Shown here piece after piece: positions 17,641 to 27,215 of a stretch of DNA of 37,537 nucleotides; position 1 is the first letter of the stretch, and each line of letters starts with the position of its first letter. The DNA is from Flavobacteriaceae bacterium (GTDB lineage: Bacteria > Bacteroidota > Bacteroidia > Flavobacteriales > Flavobacteriaceae), in NCBI GenBank assembly GCA_030835845.1, contig JAUROD010000025.1:1-37537 (forward strand), written 5' to 3'. Position numbers and translations under genes: made by a program. Below the pieces are notes generated by a model. The model saw nothing but the letters and a program-made list of their open reading frames with translations. It did not search any database and had not been told where the DNA came from.

Positions 17641-17987
17641 TGAGTAAAGAAAAGGATACACACATAAAAATAAATGTGCAGCTCGATGAGAATAAAGTGC
17701 CTGAAAAAATTGTTTGGTCAGCACCAGACGGAGGTGTCAATGAAGAAGAAGCACAAGCTTTATTAATGTCTTTATGGGATGGTAAAAATCAAGAAACCCT
17801 TCGTATGGATTTGTGGGTAAAAGATATGCCAATAGATCAGATGAATGTATTTTTCCATCAAACATTAGTAACGATGAGTCAAACCTTTTTTCGTGCAACT
17901 CAAAATGAAAAAATGACAGCTACAATGAACGACTTTTGTGATTATTTTGCCACACACCTCAATATTGATCGTGGAGAAAAACCTTAA
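17640..17987 (+). CDS. gldC: Gliding motility protein GldC
   Basis: GldC is a small soluble protein (115 residues here, close to the usual 110 or so) that accompanies GldB and enhances gliding in Flavobacterium johnsoniae. The sequence has the expected features: HIKINVQLDENKVPEKIVWSAPDGG near the N-terminus, EAQALLMSLWDGKNQETLRMDLW in the middle and FCDYFATHLNI near the end. There is no signal peptide, so it is likely cytoplasmic. It is coupled to gldB by TAATG and overlaps engB, which is convergent, by 4 bases. Confidence 0.95.
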   Translation: MSKEKDTHIKINVQLDENKVPEKIVWSAPDGGVNEEEAQALLMSLWDGKNQETLRMDLWVKDMPIDQMNVFFHQTLVTMSQTFFRATQNEKMTATMNDFCDYFATHLNIDRGEKP

Positions 17988-18595
17988 GTACTTTCCTTAA
18001 AGTCTTGATTTAATTGTTCGATATACCCTAGGATCTCATCTGTGCCTGTTTTGTGTAATGATGAGGTGACAAAATGTGGAGGAGCCTCCTCCCAAACACC
18101 GTCAAGGAGAGATTGAAGATACGTAGTAACCCGTTTTTGTATTGCACCTGTTTTTACTTTATCTGACTTGGTAAAAACAATGGAGAATGGAATGCTGTTT
18201 ATTCCTAAATATTCCATAAAAGCCATGTCTATTGGTTGAGGTTCGTGTCTAATATCAACGAGTACAAAAGCAGAAATTAATTGTCTTCTTTCTTCAAAGT
18301 AACGAGTAATGAGTTTTTGAAAAGCTTTTTTGTTTGTCTTTGATGTTCTGGCATACCCGTAACCAGGTAAATCAACTAAAAACCACTTTTTGTTTATTTT
18401 AAAGTGATTGATTAACTGCGTTTTACCGGGTCTTCCAGAGGTTTTCGCAAGGGATTTACGATCACAAAGTGAATTTATAAGAGATGATTTGCCAACGTTT
18501 GACCGACCAATAAAAGCATATTCAGGAATAGGTTCATTGGGACATTTAGATACATCGGTATTGCTTATTATAAATTCAGAATGGGTAACGTGCAT
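17984..18595 (-). CDS. engB: Ribosome biogenesis GTPase EngB (YsxC/YihA)
   Basis: EngB is a small TRAFAC GTPase needed for 50S subunit assembly. In 203 residues it shows G1 GRSNVGKSSLIN near residue 31, the TSGRPGKTQLINHF switch region, G3 DLPGYGYA near residue 75 and G4 TKSD near residue 141. All guanine-binding motifs are intact. It lies 6 bases downstream of the alpha/beta hydrolase gene on the minus strand, so they are likely cotranscribed. Its stop codon interlocks with that of gldC. Confidence 0.96.
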   Translation of the reverse strand: MHVTHSEFIISNTDVSKCPNEPIPEYAFIGRSNVGKSSLINSLCDRKSLAKTSGRPGKTQLINHFKINKKWFLVDLPGYGYARTSKTNKKAFQKLITRYFEERRQLISAFVLVDIRHEPQPIDMAFMEYLGINSIPFSIVFTKSDKVKTGAIQKRVTTYLQSLLDGVWEEAPPHFVTSSLHKTGTDEILGYIEQLNQDFKEST

Positions 18596-18601
18596 GGCCG
18601 T

Positions 18602-19366
18602 TTATAATTGCTTCTTGTTAAGCCAATCATGAAGAATTTCATTGAACTTTAAAGGATGTTCCATCATTGGTGCATGACCACATTTATCAATCCAATAAAG
18701 GGTAGAGTTGGGTAACAAAGAATTGAATTCGTCAGCTACTTCTGGTGGAGTTACTTTATCGTTCCTTCCCCAAATCAAACATGTTTCAGTCAACATATTT
18801 GGTAGATCTTTTGCCATATTATGCCGGATAGCACTTTTAGCAATAGCAAGTGTTTTTATCAGCTTATTTCGATCGTTCACACTCTCGAATACTTCATCTA
18901 CAATTTCTTTAGTTGCTACCGCTGGATCGTAGAAAACTTCCTCACTTTTTGTTTTTATGTAGTCGTAGTTTTCACGTTTAGGGTAACTTTCTCCCATTGA
19001 ATTTTCGTAAAGTCCAGAACTACCAGTCAAAACAGTGCCTTTAACAAGTTCTGGATAGTTTTTAGAAAAAACTAAACTGATATGCCCTCCCAAAGAATTT
19101 CCAAGTAAAATCACGTCTTTCAAGCCTTTGTGACGCAAAAAGTCGTGAAGAAATTCCGAAAATGAATTTACATTAGTTTCCTTAAGTGGAAGGTCGTATA
19201 TAGGTAATTCAGGTATAACAACTTTATATCTATGTGTAGGAAAATAATCCATTACACCACTAAAGTTACTCAGTCCACCCATTAATCCATGAAGAATCAC
19301 TATTGGCTGACCTTCACCCTTTTCAACGTAAATGTAATCAGTTACTTCAGAAACTTTATTTCTCAT
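18602..19366 (-). CDS. Alpha/beta hydrolase
   Basis: A 254-residue alpha/beta-fold hydrolase with a complete apparent triad: nucleophile Ser91 in GNSLGGH, Asp203 in GRNDKVTPPE, and His231 in KCGHAPMMEHP. ILHGLMGGLSNF supplies the oxyanion region. No signal peptide is evident and the substrate is unknown. Possible starts are the ATG at 19384 (MYEQRGMRNK), the ATG at 19366 (MRNKVSEVTDYIYVE) and a TTG at 19396. The promoter element at 19394-19401 makes 19396 impossible and leaves almost no leader for 19384, so 19366 is chosen. It is divergent from mraZ and upstream of engB; I recall this neighbour of mraZ in other flavobacteria, but no division role is shown. Confidence 0.85.
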   Translation of the reverse strand: MRNKVSEVTDYIYVEKGEGQPIVILHGLMGGLSNFSGVMDYFPTHRYKVVIPELPIYDLPLKETNVNSFSEFLHDFLRHKGLKDVILLGNSLGGHISLVFSKNYPELVKGTVLTGSSGLYENSMGESYPKRENYDYIKTKSEEVFYDPAVATKEIVDEVFESVNDRNKLIKTLAIAKSAIRHNMAKDLPNMLTETCLIWGRNDKVTPPEVADEFNSLLPNSTLYWIDKCGHAPMMEHPLKFNEILHDWLNKKQL

Positions 19367-19393
19367 TCCTCTTTGCTCATACATATTCGGTGG

Positions 19394-19421
19394 CAAATAT
19401 AGTCATTAAAACCCATATCAA
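19394..19421 (-). promoter_or_regulatory. Putative promoter of the alpha/beta hydrolase-engB unit
   Basis: On the minus strand TTG (19421-19419) and TATATTTG (19401-19394) are separated by 17 bases, near the Bacteroidota consensus, with a somewhat short spacer. A start site a few bases downstream would give a leader of about 20 bases to the ATG at 19366. Confidence 0.5.
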
Positions 19422-19481
19422 ACCTTTTTTTGTTTTTCGGCAATACGTATTTTTTTTTCTTGAAATTCAAAAGTTATCAAC

Positions 19482-19511
19482 AAAGTGGTAATATGTGGAA
19501 AAAAGTGGTAA
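19482..19511 (+). promoter_or_regulatory. Putative MraZ operator: three contiguous 10-bp repeats with GTGG core
   Basis: Three head-to-tail units AAAGTGGTAA (19482-19491), TATGTGGAAA (19492-19501) and AAAGTGGTAA (19502-19511) place GTGG at exact 10-base spacing (19485, 19495, 19505). Known MraZ binding sites are direct repeats with one unit per helical turn: TGGGN repeats in E. coli and AAAGTG(T/G) repeats in mollicutes. The fit in sequence, period and position, 40 bases upstream of mraZ, is very good. The third unit overlaps the expected -33 region of the TATATTTG promoter, which suggests repression by steric block. Confidence 0.8.
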
Positions 19512-19519
19512 ATATCGTT

Positions 19520-19527
19520 TATATTTG
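19520..19527 (+). promoter_or_regulatory. Putative -7 promoter element of the mraZ-fts cluster
   Basis: TATATTTG matches TAnnTTTG and lies 24 bases upstream of the mraZ ATG, directly after the GTGG repeats. The -33 position falls inside the repeats and carries no TTG (TGTGG instead). Confidence 0.6.
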
Positions 19528-19551
19528 AAATAAGAAGTTCAATATACTCAG

Positions 19552-20013
19552 ATGCAGCATTTTATAGGGACATACGAATGTAAAGCAGACGCAAAGGGAA
19601 GAATAATGATTCCAATAGCGTTAAAAAAGCAGATGTCATCTAGTTTAATAGATGGATTTGTGATAAAGCGAGCTGTATTTAATGCTTGTCTTGAACTCTA
19701 CCCACTTAAGCAATGGGAGGCTTTGATGGAAAAAGTAAACCAGTTGAACCGTTTTAATAAAAAAAATAATGATTTTATTCGACGATTTACAGCAGGTGTC
19801 CGAATTGTAGATATTGATGCTGCAGGACGTTTACTGATACCAAAAGATTTAGTACAACATGCGAGCATACAAAAAGAAGTTGTTGTTTCCTCAGCTGTTA
19901 ATATTCTTGAGATCTGGGATAAGTCTCTCTATGAAGAGGCAATAGATGAAGCAACCACGGATTTTGGTGCTTTAGCAGAAGATGTAATGGGAGATAAAGA
20001 TGGACAAGATTAA
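19552..20013 (+). CDS. mraZ: Transcriptional regulator MraZ
   Basis: MraZ is a ring-forming DNA-binding protein with two SpoVT/AbrB-like swapped-hairpin domains that controls the division and cell-wall cluster. Both DxxGR motifs are present: DAKGR at residues 13-17 and DAAGR at 89-93, each followed by an (M/L)IP turn. The 153-residue length is normal. It is the first gene of the cluster and lies just behind three 10-bp repeats that look like its own binding site, so autoregulation is likely. rsmH begins 14 bases before the mraZ stop codon. Confidence 0.95.
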   Translation: MQHFIGTYECKADAKGRIMIPIALKKQMSSSLIDGFVIKRAVFNACLELYPLKQWEALMEKVNQLNRFNKKNNDFIRRFTAGVRIVDIDAAGRLLIPKDLVQHASIQKEVVVSSAVNILEIWDKSLYEEAIDEATTDFGALAEDVMGDKDGQD

Positions 20014-20905
20014 TTATCATGATCCGGTGTTACTTCAGCCGTCTGTTACGGCACTCATTTCCGACCCTAATGGTGTCTATGTAGACGCAACTTTTGGAGG
20101 AGGAGGACATTCACAAGAGATTTTAAATCATCTTTCCGAAAATGGGAAATTATTTGCTTTTGATCAAGATCAAGATGCACTAGAAAACAGCATTGATGAT
20201 CCTCGATTTACCTTGATCGAAGCGAATTTCAAGGACATTAAAAAATACCTTAAGTTATACGGGGTCAGACAAATACATGGGGTGTTAGCAGACTTTGGTG
20301 TTTCCTCATATCAATTTGACGCGAAAGAACGAGGTTTTTCTATTCGTTTTAATGGACCGCTTGATATGCGAATGAATCAACATGATCAAACAACTGCCAA
20401 AGACATAATAAATACGTATTCTTTAGAGGAATTAGCTGATATTCTCAAAAACTATGGTGAATTAAAAGGTGCTTATCGTGTAGCAGAAAGAATAGTGGCT
20501 GGACGTGAAAATAATAAAATTAAGACCACGCAAGATTTGATTGAGCTCGTTACGCCTTTAGTTCCAGAAAGATACTTAAATAAGACACTTGCACAGTTAT
20601 TTCAGGCTATAAGAATTGAAGTCAATCGTGAGTTAGATGTTATTAAAACTTTTTTGATAGAGAGCACAGCACTTTTGGTGAAAAACGGGAGAATGGTTTG
20701 TATTTCTTATCATTCATTGGAGGACAGATTGGTCAAACGATATATTCGAGAGGGTGTATTTGAAGGAGAAGCTGAACAGGATTTTTTTGGAAATCGTAAT
20801 TATCCACTTAGAAAAGTAGGGGGATTACAAGTGCCCTCAGCGGAGGAAATAAAAAAGAATAACAGAGCAAGAAGTGCAAAATTAAGAGTAGCAACTAAAA
20901 TATGA
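20000..20905 (+). CDS. rsmH: 16S rRNA (cytosine1402-N4)-methyltransferase
   Basis: RsmH (MraW) methylates N4 of C1402 in the 16S decoding centre. The SAM-binding region DATFGGGGHSQEIL is at residues 28-41. FDQDQDALENS, GVLADFGVSSYQFD, RGFSIRFNGPLDMRM and CISYHSLEDRLVKRYIR are family signatures. 301 residues is standard. The gene overlaps mraZ by 14 bases and the ftsL-like gene by 4 bases (ATGA), consistent with coupled translation. Confidence 0.97.
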   Translation: MDKINYHDPVLLQPSVTALISDPNGVYVDATFGGGGHSQEILNHLSENGKLFAFDQDQDALENSIDDPRFTLIEANFKDIKKYLKLYGVRQIHGVLADFGVSSYQFDAKERGFSIRFNGPLDMRMNQHDQTTAKDIINTYSLEELADILKNYGELKGAYRVAERIVAGRENNKIKTTQDLIELVTPLVPERYLNKTLAQLFQAIRIEVNRELDVIKTFLIESTALLVKNGRMVCISYHSLEDRLVKRYIREGVFEGEAEQDFFGNRNYPLRKVGGLQVPSAEEIKKNNRARSAKLRVATKI

Positions 20906-21207
20906 AACAGATACTTTCTTTGCTGAACATTGAATTTTTGATTAAAGAAGATGCCTTAAAAAATTGGCGACTTCTGTTGTTTTTATCCTTTTTAGCCTTG
21001 CTAATTATTGCAAGTGGTCATAGTGCAGACAAAAAGATTTATGAAATCGCAATGTTGAATAATGAATTAAAAGAAATTAAGAGTGAGTTTGTTGAAAAGC
21101 GAGCGTATTTAATGCAGTTGAAACTTGAGACACAAATTATTAAACGCTTGTCTGAGAAAGGAATTGCACCAGCTAATCAACCTCCAATTAAATTAACTGT
21201 TGAATAA
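20902..21207 (+). CDS. ftsL: FtsL-like small bitopic division protein
   Basis: A 101-residue protein with one membrane segment at about residues 23-41 (LLLFLSFLALLIIASG), a short cytoplasmic N-terminus and an extracytoplasmic helical stretch rich in Lys, Glu and Leu (residues 50-85) able to form a coiled coil. This is the architecture of FtsL, which pairs with FtsB and FtsQ. The sequence is too short and variable for a firm match. The call relies on topology and the conserved slot between rsmH and ftsI in Bacteroidota. Confidence 0.8.
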   Translation: MKQILSLLNIEFLIKEDALKNWRLLLFLSFLALLIIASGHSADKKIYEIAMLNNELKEIKSEFVEKRAYLMQLKLETQIIKRLSEKGIAPANQPPIKLTVE

Positions 21208-21213
21208 GGAGCG

Positions 21214-23205
21214 ATGGAACAAAAGAAAAAACAAATAATGCTTCGATTTAATGCAATTGCATTTTGTCTTTTTTTATTTGCTTTTTTAGTGATTAGCAAA
21301 CTGTTTTATATTCAAATAAATGAGGGAGATTATTATACTGAACTAGCCAAAAAACGTACTGTCAAAAATTTTATTTTACAACCTAGTAGGGGGAATATCT
21401 ACTCTGATGATCAAAGTTTGCTGGCCACTACGGTACCCAAATATGAGATACGCTGGGATGCTAAAATCCCAAATCAACAAATTTTTGAAGAAAATAAAAT
21501 TCCACTTGCCAGAGCCTTGGCTGAACTTTTAGACAGCACTTTTGAAGAACAACTAAACAAACTAATAAAGGCAAGGCAGCAAGAAAATAGATTCACTTTA
21601 ATAGCACGTAACTTAACCTATTCAGAGTACAAGAAGATAAAAAGTTTCCCTCTTTTTCGTCTAAGTTCATTAAAAGGAGGGCTTATTGTCGAACCAAGAC
21701 TAGTGAGGGAACATCCTATTGGAAAAATCGCTGAACGAACAATCGGTTATGAGATGAGGGATCCAGCTGGAAATTATCTGAGAGTTGGTCTTGAAGGAGC
21801 TTTTAGTCAATATTTAAAAGGTGAAACTGGTAGAAGGTTGAAGCAAAAAATAGCGAACGGTCAGTGGAAACCGATAAATGATACTAACGAAAAGGAACCT
21901 ACCGAGGGATACGATGTTCACACCACAATTAATGTAAATATCCAGGATATTGCTCATCATGCATTACTCAAACAATTAGAGAGTTATGAAGCTGATCATG
22001 GAAGTGTTGTTGTAATGGAGACAAAAACAGGAGCAATTAAGGCTATTGTAAATCTTGGAAGAACTGAAGATGGAAAGTATTTTGAGCGATTAAATTATGC
22101 AGTAGGCGAAGCCCATGAGCCTGGTTCGACATTTAAATTGATGGCAATGATTGCTGCACTTGAAGATAAAGTGATTACTCCCTACGATATTATTGATACT
22201 AAAAATGGAGAACTAACTTTCTACAACAAGTATAAAGTTCGTGATTCTAAACGAGGAGGATATGGACAAATACCTTTGTCAAAAGCATTTGAAGTTTCTT
22301 CAAATACTGGAATTGTTCAAATGGTGTATGAAAACTATAAAGATCAACCCAAAAAGTTTGTTGACAGGCTGTATAATATGGGTCTTAACAAACCAATTGG
22401 AGTTTCAATTAAAGGAGAAGGTTTACCAAAAATCCCTCACCCCAACGATCAATCGTGGAATGGTATCACTTTACCTTGGATGGCATTTGGCTATGGGGTT
22501 AAGCTAACTCCTTTACAAACATTGACATTTTATAATGCTGTTGCCAACAATGGAGAGATGGTTAAGCCTCGATTTATTGAACAGATTAATTCTATGGGCA
22601 ATAAACCAGTAAAACACTTTGAAAAAGAAATAATCAATCCTTCGATTTGTTCACAAGAAACATTAATTCATGTGCGTCAAATGATGTTTAATGTGGTTGA
22701 TAAAGAATGGGGTACAGGATATAAAATTAAGGATGACGCATTTACAATGGCTGGAAAAACAGGCACATGTCAAGTTGATTATACAAGTGATGATGTTCAA
22801 TATGTAGCTAGTTTTGTCGGGTATTTTCCCGCTGAAGAACCAACATATTCATGTATTGTGGTTGTGAATAAGCCTAACAAATCCAAAGGTTATTATGGGG
22901 CGCAAGTGGCTGCACCAGTATTCAAAGAAATTGCTAAAAAAGTATATAATGCTACTCCTTTAGAGCGAATAGTTTCCCTTGATAGTATAAAACTAAATAC
23001 TCTACAAAAAGATGAAGAACTTCAGTTAGTTGAATCAACACTTATTCCTGATTTAAGCGGTATGCCTGCAATGGATGCAGTTATTATTTTAGAACGACTT
23101 GGCTTAAAGGTGAAGTTGAAAGGAAAGGGACGTGTGATAAAGCAATCTGTTCAGGCAGGTTCAAAGATAAATCCTAACACTGAATTAATTCTAGAGTTGT
23201 CATGA
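21214..23205 (+). CDS. ftsI: Division-specific class B penicillin-binding protein FtsI with C-terminal PASTA domain
   Basis: FtsI (PBP3-type) is the septal peptidoglycan transpeptidase. One membrane anchor spans residues 15-33. The dimerisation domain includes PSRGNIYSDD at 57-66, and the transpeptidase domain has the SxxK motif S305-TF-K308, SxN at 362-364 and KTGT at 515-518, all intact. A PASTA domain occupies about 608-663 (TLIPDLSGMPAMDAVIILE), as is common in Bacteroidota FtsI but absent from E. coli. It lies 6 bases after ftsL and overlaps murE by 4 bases. Confidence 0.96.
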   Translation: MEQKKKQIMLRFNAIAFCLFLFAFLVISKLFYIQINEGDYYTELAKKRTVKNFILQPSRGNIYSDDQSLLATTVPKYEIRWDAKIPNQQIFEENKIPLARALAELLDSTFEEQLNKLIKARQQENRFTLIARNLTYSEYKKIKSFPLFRLSSLKGGLIVEPRLVREHPIGKIAERTIGYEMRDPAGNYLRVGLEGAFSQYLKGETGRRLKQKIANGQWKPINDTNEKEPTEGYDVHTTINVNIQDIAHHALLKQLESYEADHGSVVVMETKTGAIKAIVNLGRTEDGKYFERLNYAVGEAHEPGSTFKLMAMIAALEDKVITPYDIIDTKNGELTFYNKYKVRDSKRGGYGQIPLSKAFEVSSNTGIVQMVYENYKDQPKKFVDRLYNMGLNKPIGVSIKGEGLPKIPHPNDQSWNGITLPWMAFGYGVKLTPLQTLTFYNAVANNGEMVKPRFIEQINSMGNKPVKHFEKEIINPSICSQETLIHVRQMMFNVVDKEWGTGYKIKDDAFTMAGKTGTCQVDYTSDDVQYVASFVGYFPAEEPTYSCIVVVNKPNKSKGYYGAQVAAPVFKEIAKKVYNATPLERIVSLDSIKLNTLQKDEELQLVESTLIPDLSGMPAMDAVIILERLGLKVKLKGKGRVIKQSVQAGSKINPNTELILELS

Positions 23206-24662
23206 AACAGTTAAAAGATCTTCTTTTTGGTGTTCAGCTTGATGCAATTCAAGGATCTACTCATATTCCAATTAAAGATATTTCTTTCGATTCAAGGAAA
23301 GTTGTCGAAAATGGAGTTTTTGTCGCTATATCTGGAGGTGAAATAAACGGTCATGAGTACATATCAAATGCTATTTCAAAAGGAGCAACTGCAATAATCT
23401 GTGAGGAAAAACCTTCAATAATGGACGATAAAGTTTGCTGGATTTACACCAAAAATTGCAGAAAAGCACTTGCTGTATTGGCTGCAAATTTTTATGATAA
23501 TCCATCATCAAAATTAAAATTGATTGGTATTACAGGAACAAATGGAAAGACGACGGTTGCTTCTCTTCTATACAAACTATTTAATGCAGCGGGGTATGGT
23601 TCAGGTTTATTGTCAACAATTGAAATTGCTTATGAAAACCAACTAATTGATGCAACGCATACAACCCCAGACCCTTTACAGCTTAATATGTATTTAAATA
23701 AGATGGTAAATCTTGGATTAGATTATTGTTTTATGGAGGTATCTTCTCATGGAATTGATCAAGGAAGAATCCATGCCCTTGATTTTGCAGGTGGTGTATT
23801 TACAAACATTACTCATGATCATCTTGATTATCATGGAAGTTTTGCTGAATACAGAGATGTAAAAAAACAATTTTTTGATCAACTCTCACAAAATGCTTTT
23901 GCACTTGTAAACGCAGATGATAAAAATGGAGAATTTATGCTTCAAAATTCTGCAGCAAAAAGAGTACGTTATGGCCTGCAGAATTATGCAGATTACAAAG
24001 CTCAAATCTTGGAGCATGAATTTTCAGGAATGTTATTAAAGATTGACAATCATGAATTTTGGTCGACTCTGATAGGTCAATTTAATGCATCAAATCTTTT
24101 AGCAGTATATGCTGTTGCAAGATTGATGGATTTAGATTCTCTAGAAATATTGGAATTGATGAGCAAATTAAAAAATGTGAAAGGTCGATTTCAGATTTAT
24201 CAAACACCTAATAGTGCAACAGTAATTGTTGATTATGCCCACACTCCTGATGCTTTAAAAAATGTACTTGCAACAATTGCCCAGATAAGGACGAAGAATG
24301 AAACACTTTTAACTGTAGTTGGTTGTGGTGGTAATCGAGATCACGACAAACGTCCAATGATGGGTAATGTAGCCGCAAAATCAAGTGATTATGTAATATT
24401 CACTTCTGATAATCCGCGAGACGAAAACCCAGATGAAATTATTGATGCAATGGAAAAGGGAGTAGCACCCGAAGACTATAAAAAAACCCTTAGGATTCCA
24501 AATCGAAAAGAAGCAATTAAAGCTGCTTGTATGCGATTGGTAGCTGGTGACGTGTTATTGATTGCTGGAAAGGGCCACGAAAATTACCAAGAAATAAAAG
24601 GCGAACGACATCCATTTGATGATTATCAAGTCGTTCATGAAATCTGTAAACAACTTTTTTAA
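23202..24662 (+). CDS. murE: UDP-MurNAc-L-Ala-D-Glu:meso-diaminopimelate ligase
   Basis: MurE adds the third stem-peptide residue to UDP-MurNAc-dipeptide. The ATP P-loop [15 protein letters not shown] begins at residue 109. The central HTTPDP and [11 protein letters not shown] segments carry UMAG-binding residues. DNPRDENP at 403-410 is the DNPR motif that marks meso-DAP specificity and not lysine. AGKGHENYQ lies near residue 460. The 486-residue length is normal. It overlaps ftsI by 4 bases; mraY begins one base after its stop. Confidence 0.97.
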   Translation: MKQLKDLLFGVQLDAIQGSTHIPIKDISFDSRKVVENGVFVAISGGEINGHEYISNAISKGATAIICEEKPSIMDDKVCWIYTKNCRKALAVLAANFYDNPSSKLKLIGITGTNGKTTVASLLYKLFNAAGYGSGLLSTIEIAYENQLIDATHTTPDPLQLNMYLNKMVNLGLDYCFMEVSSHGIDQGRIHALDFAGGVFTNITHDHLDYHGSFAEYRDVKKQFFDQLSQNAFALVNADDKNGEFMLQNSAAKRVRYGLQNYADYKAQILEHEFSGMLLKIDNHEFWSTLIGQFNASNLLAVYAVARLMDLDSLEILELMSKLKNVKGRFQIYQTPNSATVIVDYAHTPDALKNVLATIAQIRTKNETLLTVVGCGGNRDHDKRPMMGNVAAKSSDYVIFTSDNPRDENPDEIIDAMEKGVAPEDYKKTLRIPNRKEAIKAACMRLVAGDVLLIAGKGHENYQEIKGERHPFDDYQVVHEICKQLF

Positions 24663-24663
24663 T

Positions 24664-25881
24664 ATGCTGTACTATTTGTTTGAATATTTAGAATCTCAAT
24701 ATAATCTTCCAGGGGCATCATTATTTCAGTTCCTCTCCTTTAGAGCTGCCGTTGCAGTTCTTATTTCATTGTTGTTTTCTACTATTTACGGTAGGAAAAT
24801 AATTGATTTTCTAGCTAAAAAACAAATTGGCGAAAGTATTCGTGATTTAGGGCTTAAAGGACAAAGTCAAAAAGCAGGTACTCCAACAATGGGGGGTATT
24901 ATCATTATATTAAGTACTCTGATTCCTGTTTTATTAATTGCTCGCTTAGATAACATTTACATACTGTTGTTACTATTTACTACAATTTGGATGGGATTTA
25001 TTGGTTTTACAGATGATTATATTAAAATCTTTAAAAAAGACAAGGAAGGGCTCCAGGGAAAATTCAAAATCATAGGTCAAGTTATCCTTGGGATAGTTGT
25101 TGGTGTAACTATGTATCTCCATCCAGAAATCACAGTACGTCAGGAAATACCAACTTCACAAATAAAACTGACTGAGGGGAGTTCGTCTTTTTATGAACAA
25201 GAAAAATCAACCTTAACAACAATTCCTTTGCTGAAAAATAATGAATTTGACTACTCTAGTTTGATTGATTGGATTCCTAGCATATCAAGTTGGACATGGT
25301 TAGTTTTTATTCCAATTGTAGTATTTATCGTTACAGCTATTTCTAATGGAGCAAATTTAACAGATGGAATTGACGGTCTAGCTGCCGGTAGTTCTGCAAT
25401 TATGGTTTTTACTCTAGGTGTTTTTGCATGGGTGTCAGGAAATGTTATTTTCTCTGACTATCTCAATATAATGTATATCCCTAATGCTGGTGAGATTACA
25501 ATTTTTGTAGCGTCTTTCCTTGGATCTCTGATAGGATTTTTATGGTACAATACATTTCCTGCTCAAGTATTTATGGGAGATACAGGTAGTCTAACAATAG
25601 GTGCTATTATCTCAGTAATTGCAATTATGATTAGAAAAGAACTTTTACTTCCATTGTTGTGTGGGATTTTTCTGGTTGAGACGCTATCTGTGATTATTCA
25701 AGTTAGCTACTTTAAATACACAAAAAGAAAAACAGGTGAGGGGAAACGAATATTTTTAATGTCTCCTATACACCACCATTATCAAAAAATGGGATATCAC
25801 GAAAGTAAAATAGTGACCCGTTTTTGGATTGTTGGAATTTTACTCGCTATTCTCACCATTGTAACACTTAAAATACGCTAA
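24664..25881 (+). CDS. mraY: Phospho-N-acetylmuramoyl-pentapeptide-transferase MraY
   Basis: MraY transfers phospho-MurNAc-pentapeptide to undecaprenyl phosphate, producing lipid I in the cytoplasmic membrane. The polytopic protein has the catalytic [32 protein letters not shown] and [12 protein letters not shown] motifs and the C-terminal [11 protein letters not shown] histidines. A soluble insertion of roughly 60 residues between membrane helices, from about [10 protein letters not shown] to WIPSISS, makes it longer (405 residues) than the E. coli protein (360), as in other Bacteroidota. An open frame extends upstream to TTG 24616 inside murE, but the ATG at 24664 just after the murE stop fits the family. 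Confidence 0.96.
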   Translation: MLYYLFEYLESQYNLPGASLFQFLSFRAAVAVLISLLFSTIYGRKIIDFLAKKQIGESIRDLGLKGQSQKAGTPTMGGIIIILSTLIPVLLIARLDNIYILLLLFTTIWMGFIGFTDDYIKIFKKDKEGLQGKFKIIGQVILGIVVGVTMYLHPEITVRQEIPTSQIKLTEGSSSFYEQEKSTLTTIPLLKNNEFDYSSLIDWIPSISSWTWLVFIPIVVFIVTAISNGANLTDGIDGLAAGSSAIMVFTLGVFAWVSGNVIFSDYLNIMYIPNAGEITIFVASFLGSLIGFLWYNTFPAQVFMGDTGSLTIGAIISVIAIMIRKELLLPLLCGIFLVETLSVIIQVSYFKYTKRKTGEGKRIFLMSPIHHHYQKMGYHESKIVTRFWIVGILLAILTIVTLKIR

Positions 25882-27215
25882 TGAAAAAGATCGTTGTTTT
25901 AGGCGCGGGAGAAAGTGGAAAAGGAACTGCTCTTTTAGCAAAAAAGCAGGGCTATTCAGTTTTTGTTTCTGATTCAGGTCCAATTGATTCTCAGATTAAA
26001 CAATTGTTCGAGAAACATCAGATTGAATGGGAGGAGAACCAACATAGTTTAAACCGAATTTTAGGGGCAAACCTAATTATGAAAAGCCCTGGAATACCTG
26101 AACGTGTTGAAGTAATGAGAGAAATTCGAAAAGCAGGAATTCAGGTTCAATCAGAAATAGAATTTGCGAGTCAATATACATCCGCAAAAATAATTGGAAT
26201 TACAGGGAGCAATGGAAAAACAACTACCACTTTACTGATTCATCACTTACTTAAAGAGTCAGGTTTAAATGTTGGTCTTGCTGGAAATATTGGAAAGAGT
26301 TTCGCTCAATTAGTTGCCGAGGAAGAGTATCAGCTTTTTGTGTTAGAAATAAGTAGTTTTCAGCTGGATGATATTCATTCATTCGCTCCTGAAATAGGTG
26401 TTATTACAAATATCACACCAGATCATCTAGATAGATATAATGATGATTTTTCTACCTATATAGCTTCCAAAATGCGAATTACAAGTTTCCAAAAAAAGAA
26501 CCAGTTTTTACTTTTTAATTCCGATGATCCTGTTCTGGACAATGCAATCAAAGAAAGTCAAACAAATGCTCAAAAAATTCCATTTGGTTTTGATCAAAAT
26601 AAAATACCAGGTGTTCACTACTCAGATAAAAAAATACACATACACACAAACAAATCCAACGATATGATATCAACTTCACAATTTTCCTTGCAAGGACGAC
26701 ATAATCTACTTAATGCTATGGCAGCAGTTTCAGTAGCTCGTTTACTAGATGTTAGTAAAGACTCGATAAGAGAAAGTTTGTTCAGTTTTACATCCATACC
26801 ACATCGATTGGAAAAAGTACTTAAAATTCAACACATCACATATATCAATGATTCAAAAGCAACAAATGTAAATGCTACGTTTTATGCACTTGAAAGTATG
26901 GAAGGACAAACAGTGTGGATCGTTGGAGGAGTAGATAAAGGAAATGACTATGATTGTCTACTTCCGCTTGTACGTGAAAAGGTTAAGGCAATTGTTTGTC
27001 TAGGATTAGATAATGAAAAACTAATTGAATCATTTTCTCCTGTAGTTGATTTAATGGTTGAAACAACTTCCATGAAAGAGGCTGTTAGTATAGCTCGGGA
27101 TTTAGCAGATAAAAAAGATACTGTATTGTTGTCCCCTGCGTGTTCAAGTTTTGACTTATTTGATAATTATGAGGATCGTGGTAACCAATTTAAAGAAGCT
27201 GTAAAAAACCTTTAA
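25881..27215 (+). CDS. murD: UDP-MurNAc-L-alanine:D-glutamate ligase
   Basis: MurD adds D-glutamate to UDP-MurNAc-L-Ala. The N-terminal nucleotide-fold segment is KIVVLGAGESGKGTALLA. The P-loop GITGSNGKTTTTLLI begins at residue 106. EISSFQLDDI, NITPDHLDRY, NDSKATN and LLSPACSSFDLFDNYEDRG are strong MurD signatures. 444 residues is normal. It overlaps mraY by one base (TAATG) and ftsW likewise. Confidence 0.97.
   Translation: MKKIVVLGAGESGKGTALLAKKQGYSVFVSDSGPIDSQIKQLFEKHQIEWEENQHSLNRILGANLIMKSPGIPERVEVMREIRKAGIQVQSEIEFASQYTSAKIIGITGSNGKTTTTLLIHHLLKESGLNVGLAGNIGKSFAQLVAEEEYQLFVLEISSFQLDDIHSFAPEIGVITNITPDHLDRYNDDFSTYIASKMRITSFQKKNQFLLFNSDDPVLDNAIKESQTNAQKIPFGFDQNKIPGVHYSDKKIHIHTNKSNDMISTSQFSLQGRHNLLNAMAAVSVARLLDVSKDSIRESLFSFTSIPHRLEKVLKIQHITYINDSKATNVNATFYALESMEGQTVWIVGGVDKGNDYDCLLPLVREKVKAIVCLGLDNEKLIESFSPVVDLMVETTSMKEAVSIARDLADKKDTVLLSPACSSFDLFDNYEDRGNQFKEAVKNL

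Noticed and set aside
16657-17987. Reading gldB-gldC as proof of gliding motility
   Set aside because: Both genes occur in non-gliding Bacteroidota, and no other gld or spr genes are in the window.
24616-24663. Earlier start for mraY inside murE
   Set aside because: It would add 16 non-hydrophobic residues encoded by the murE 3' end in another frame; the ATG at 24664 fits the family.
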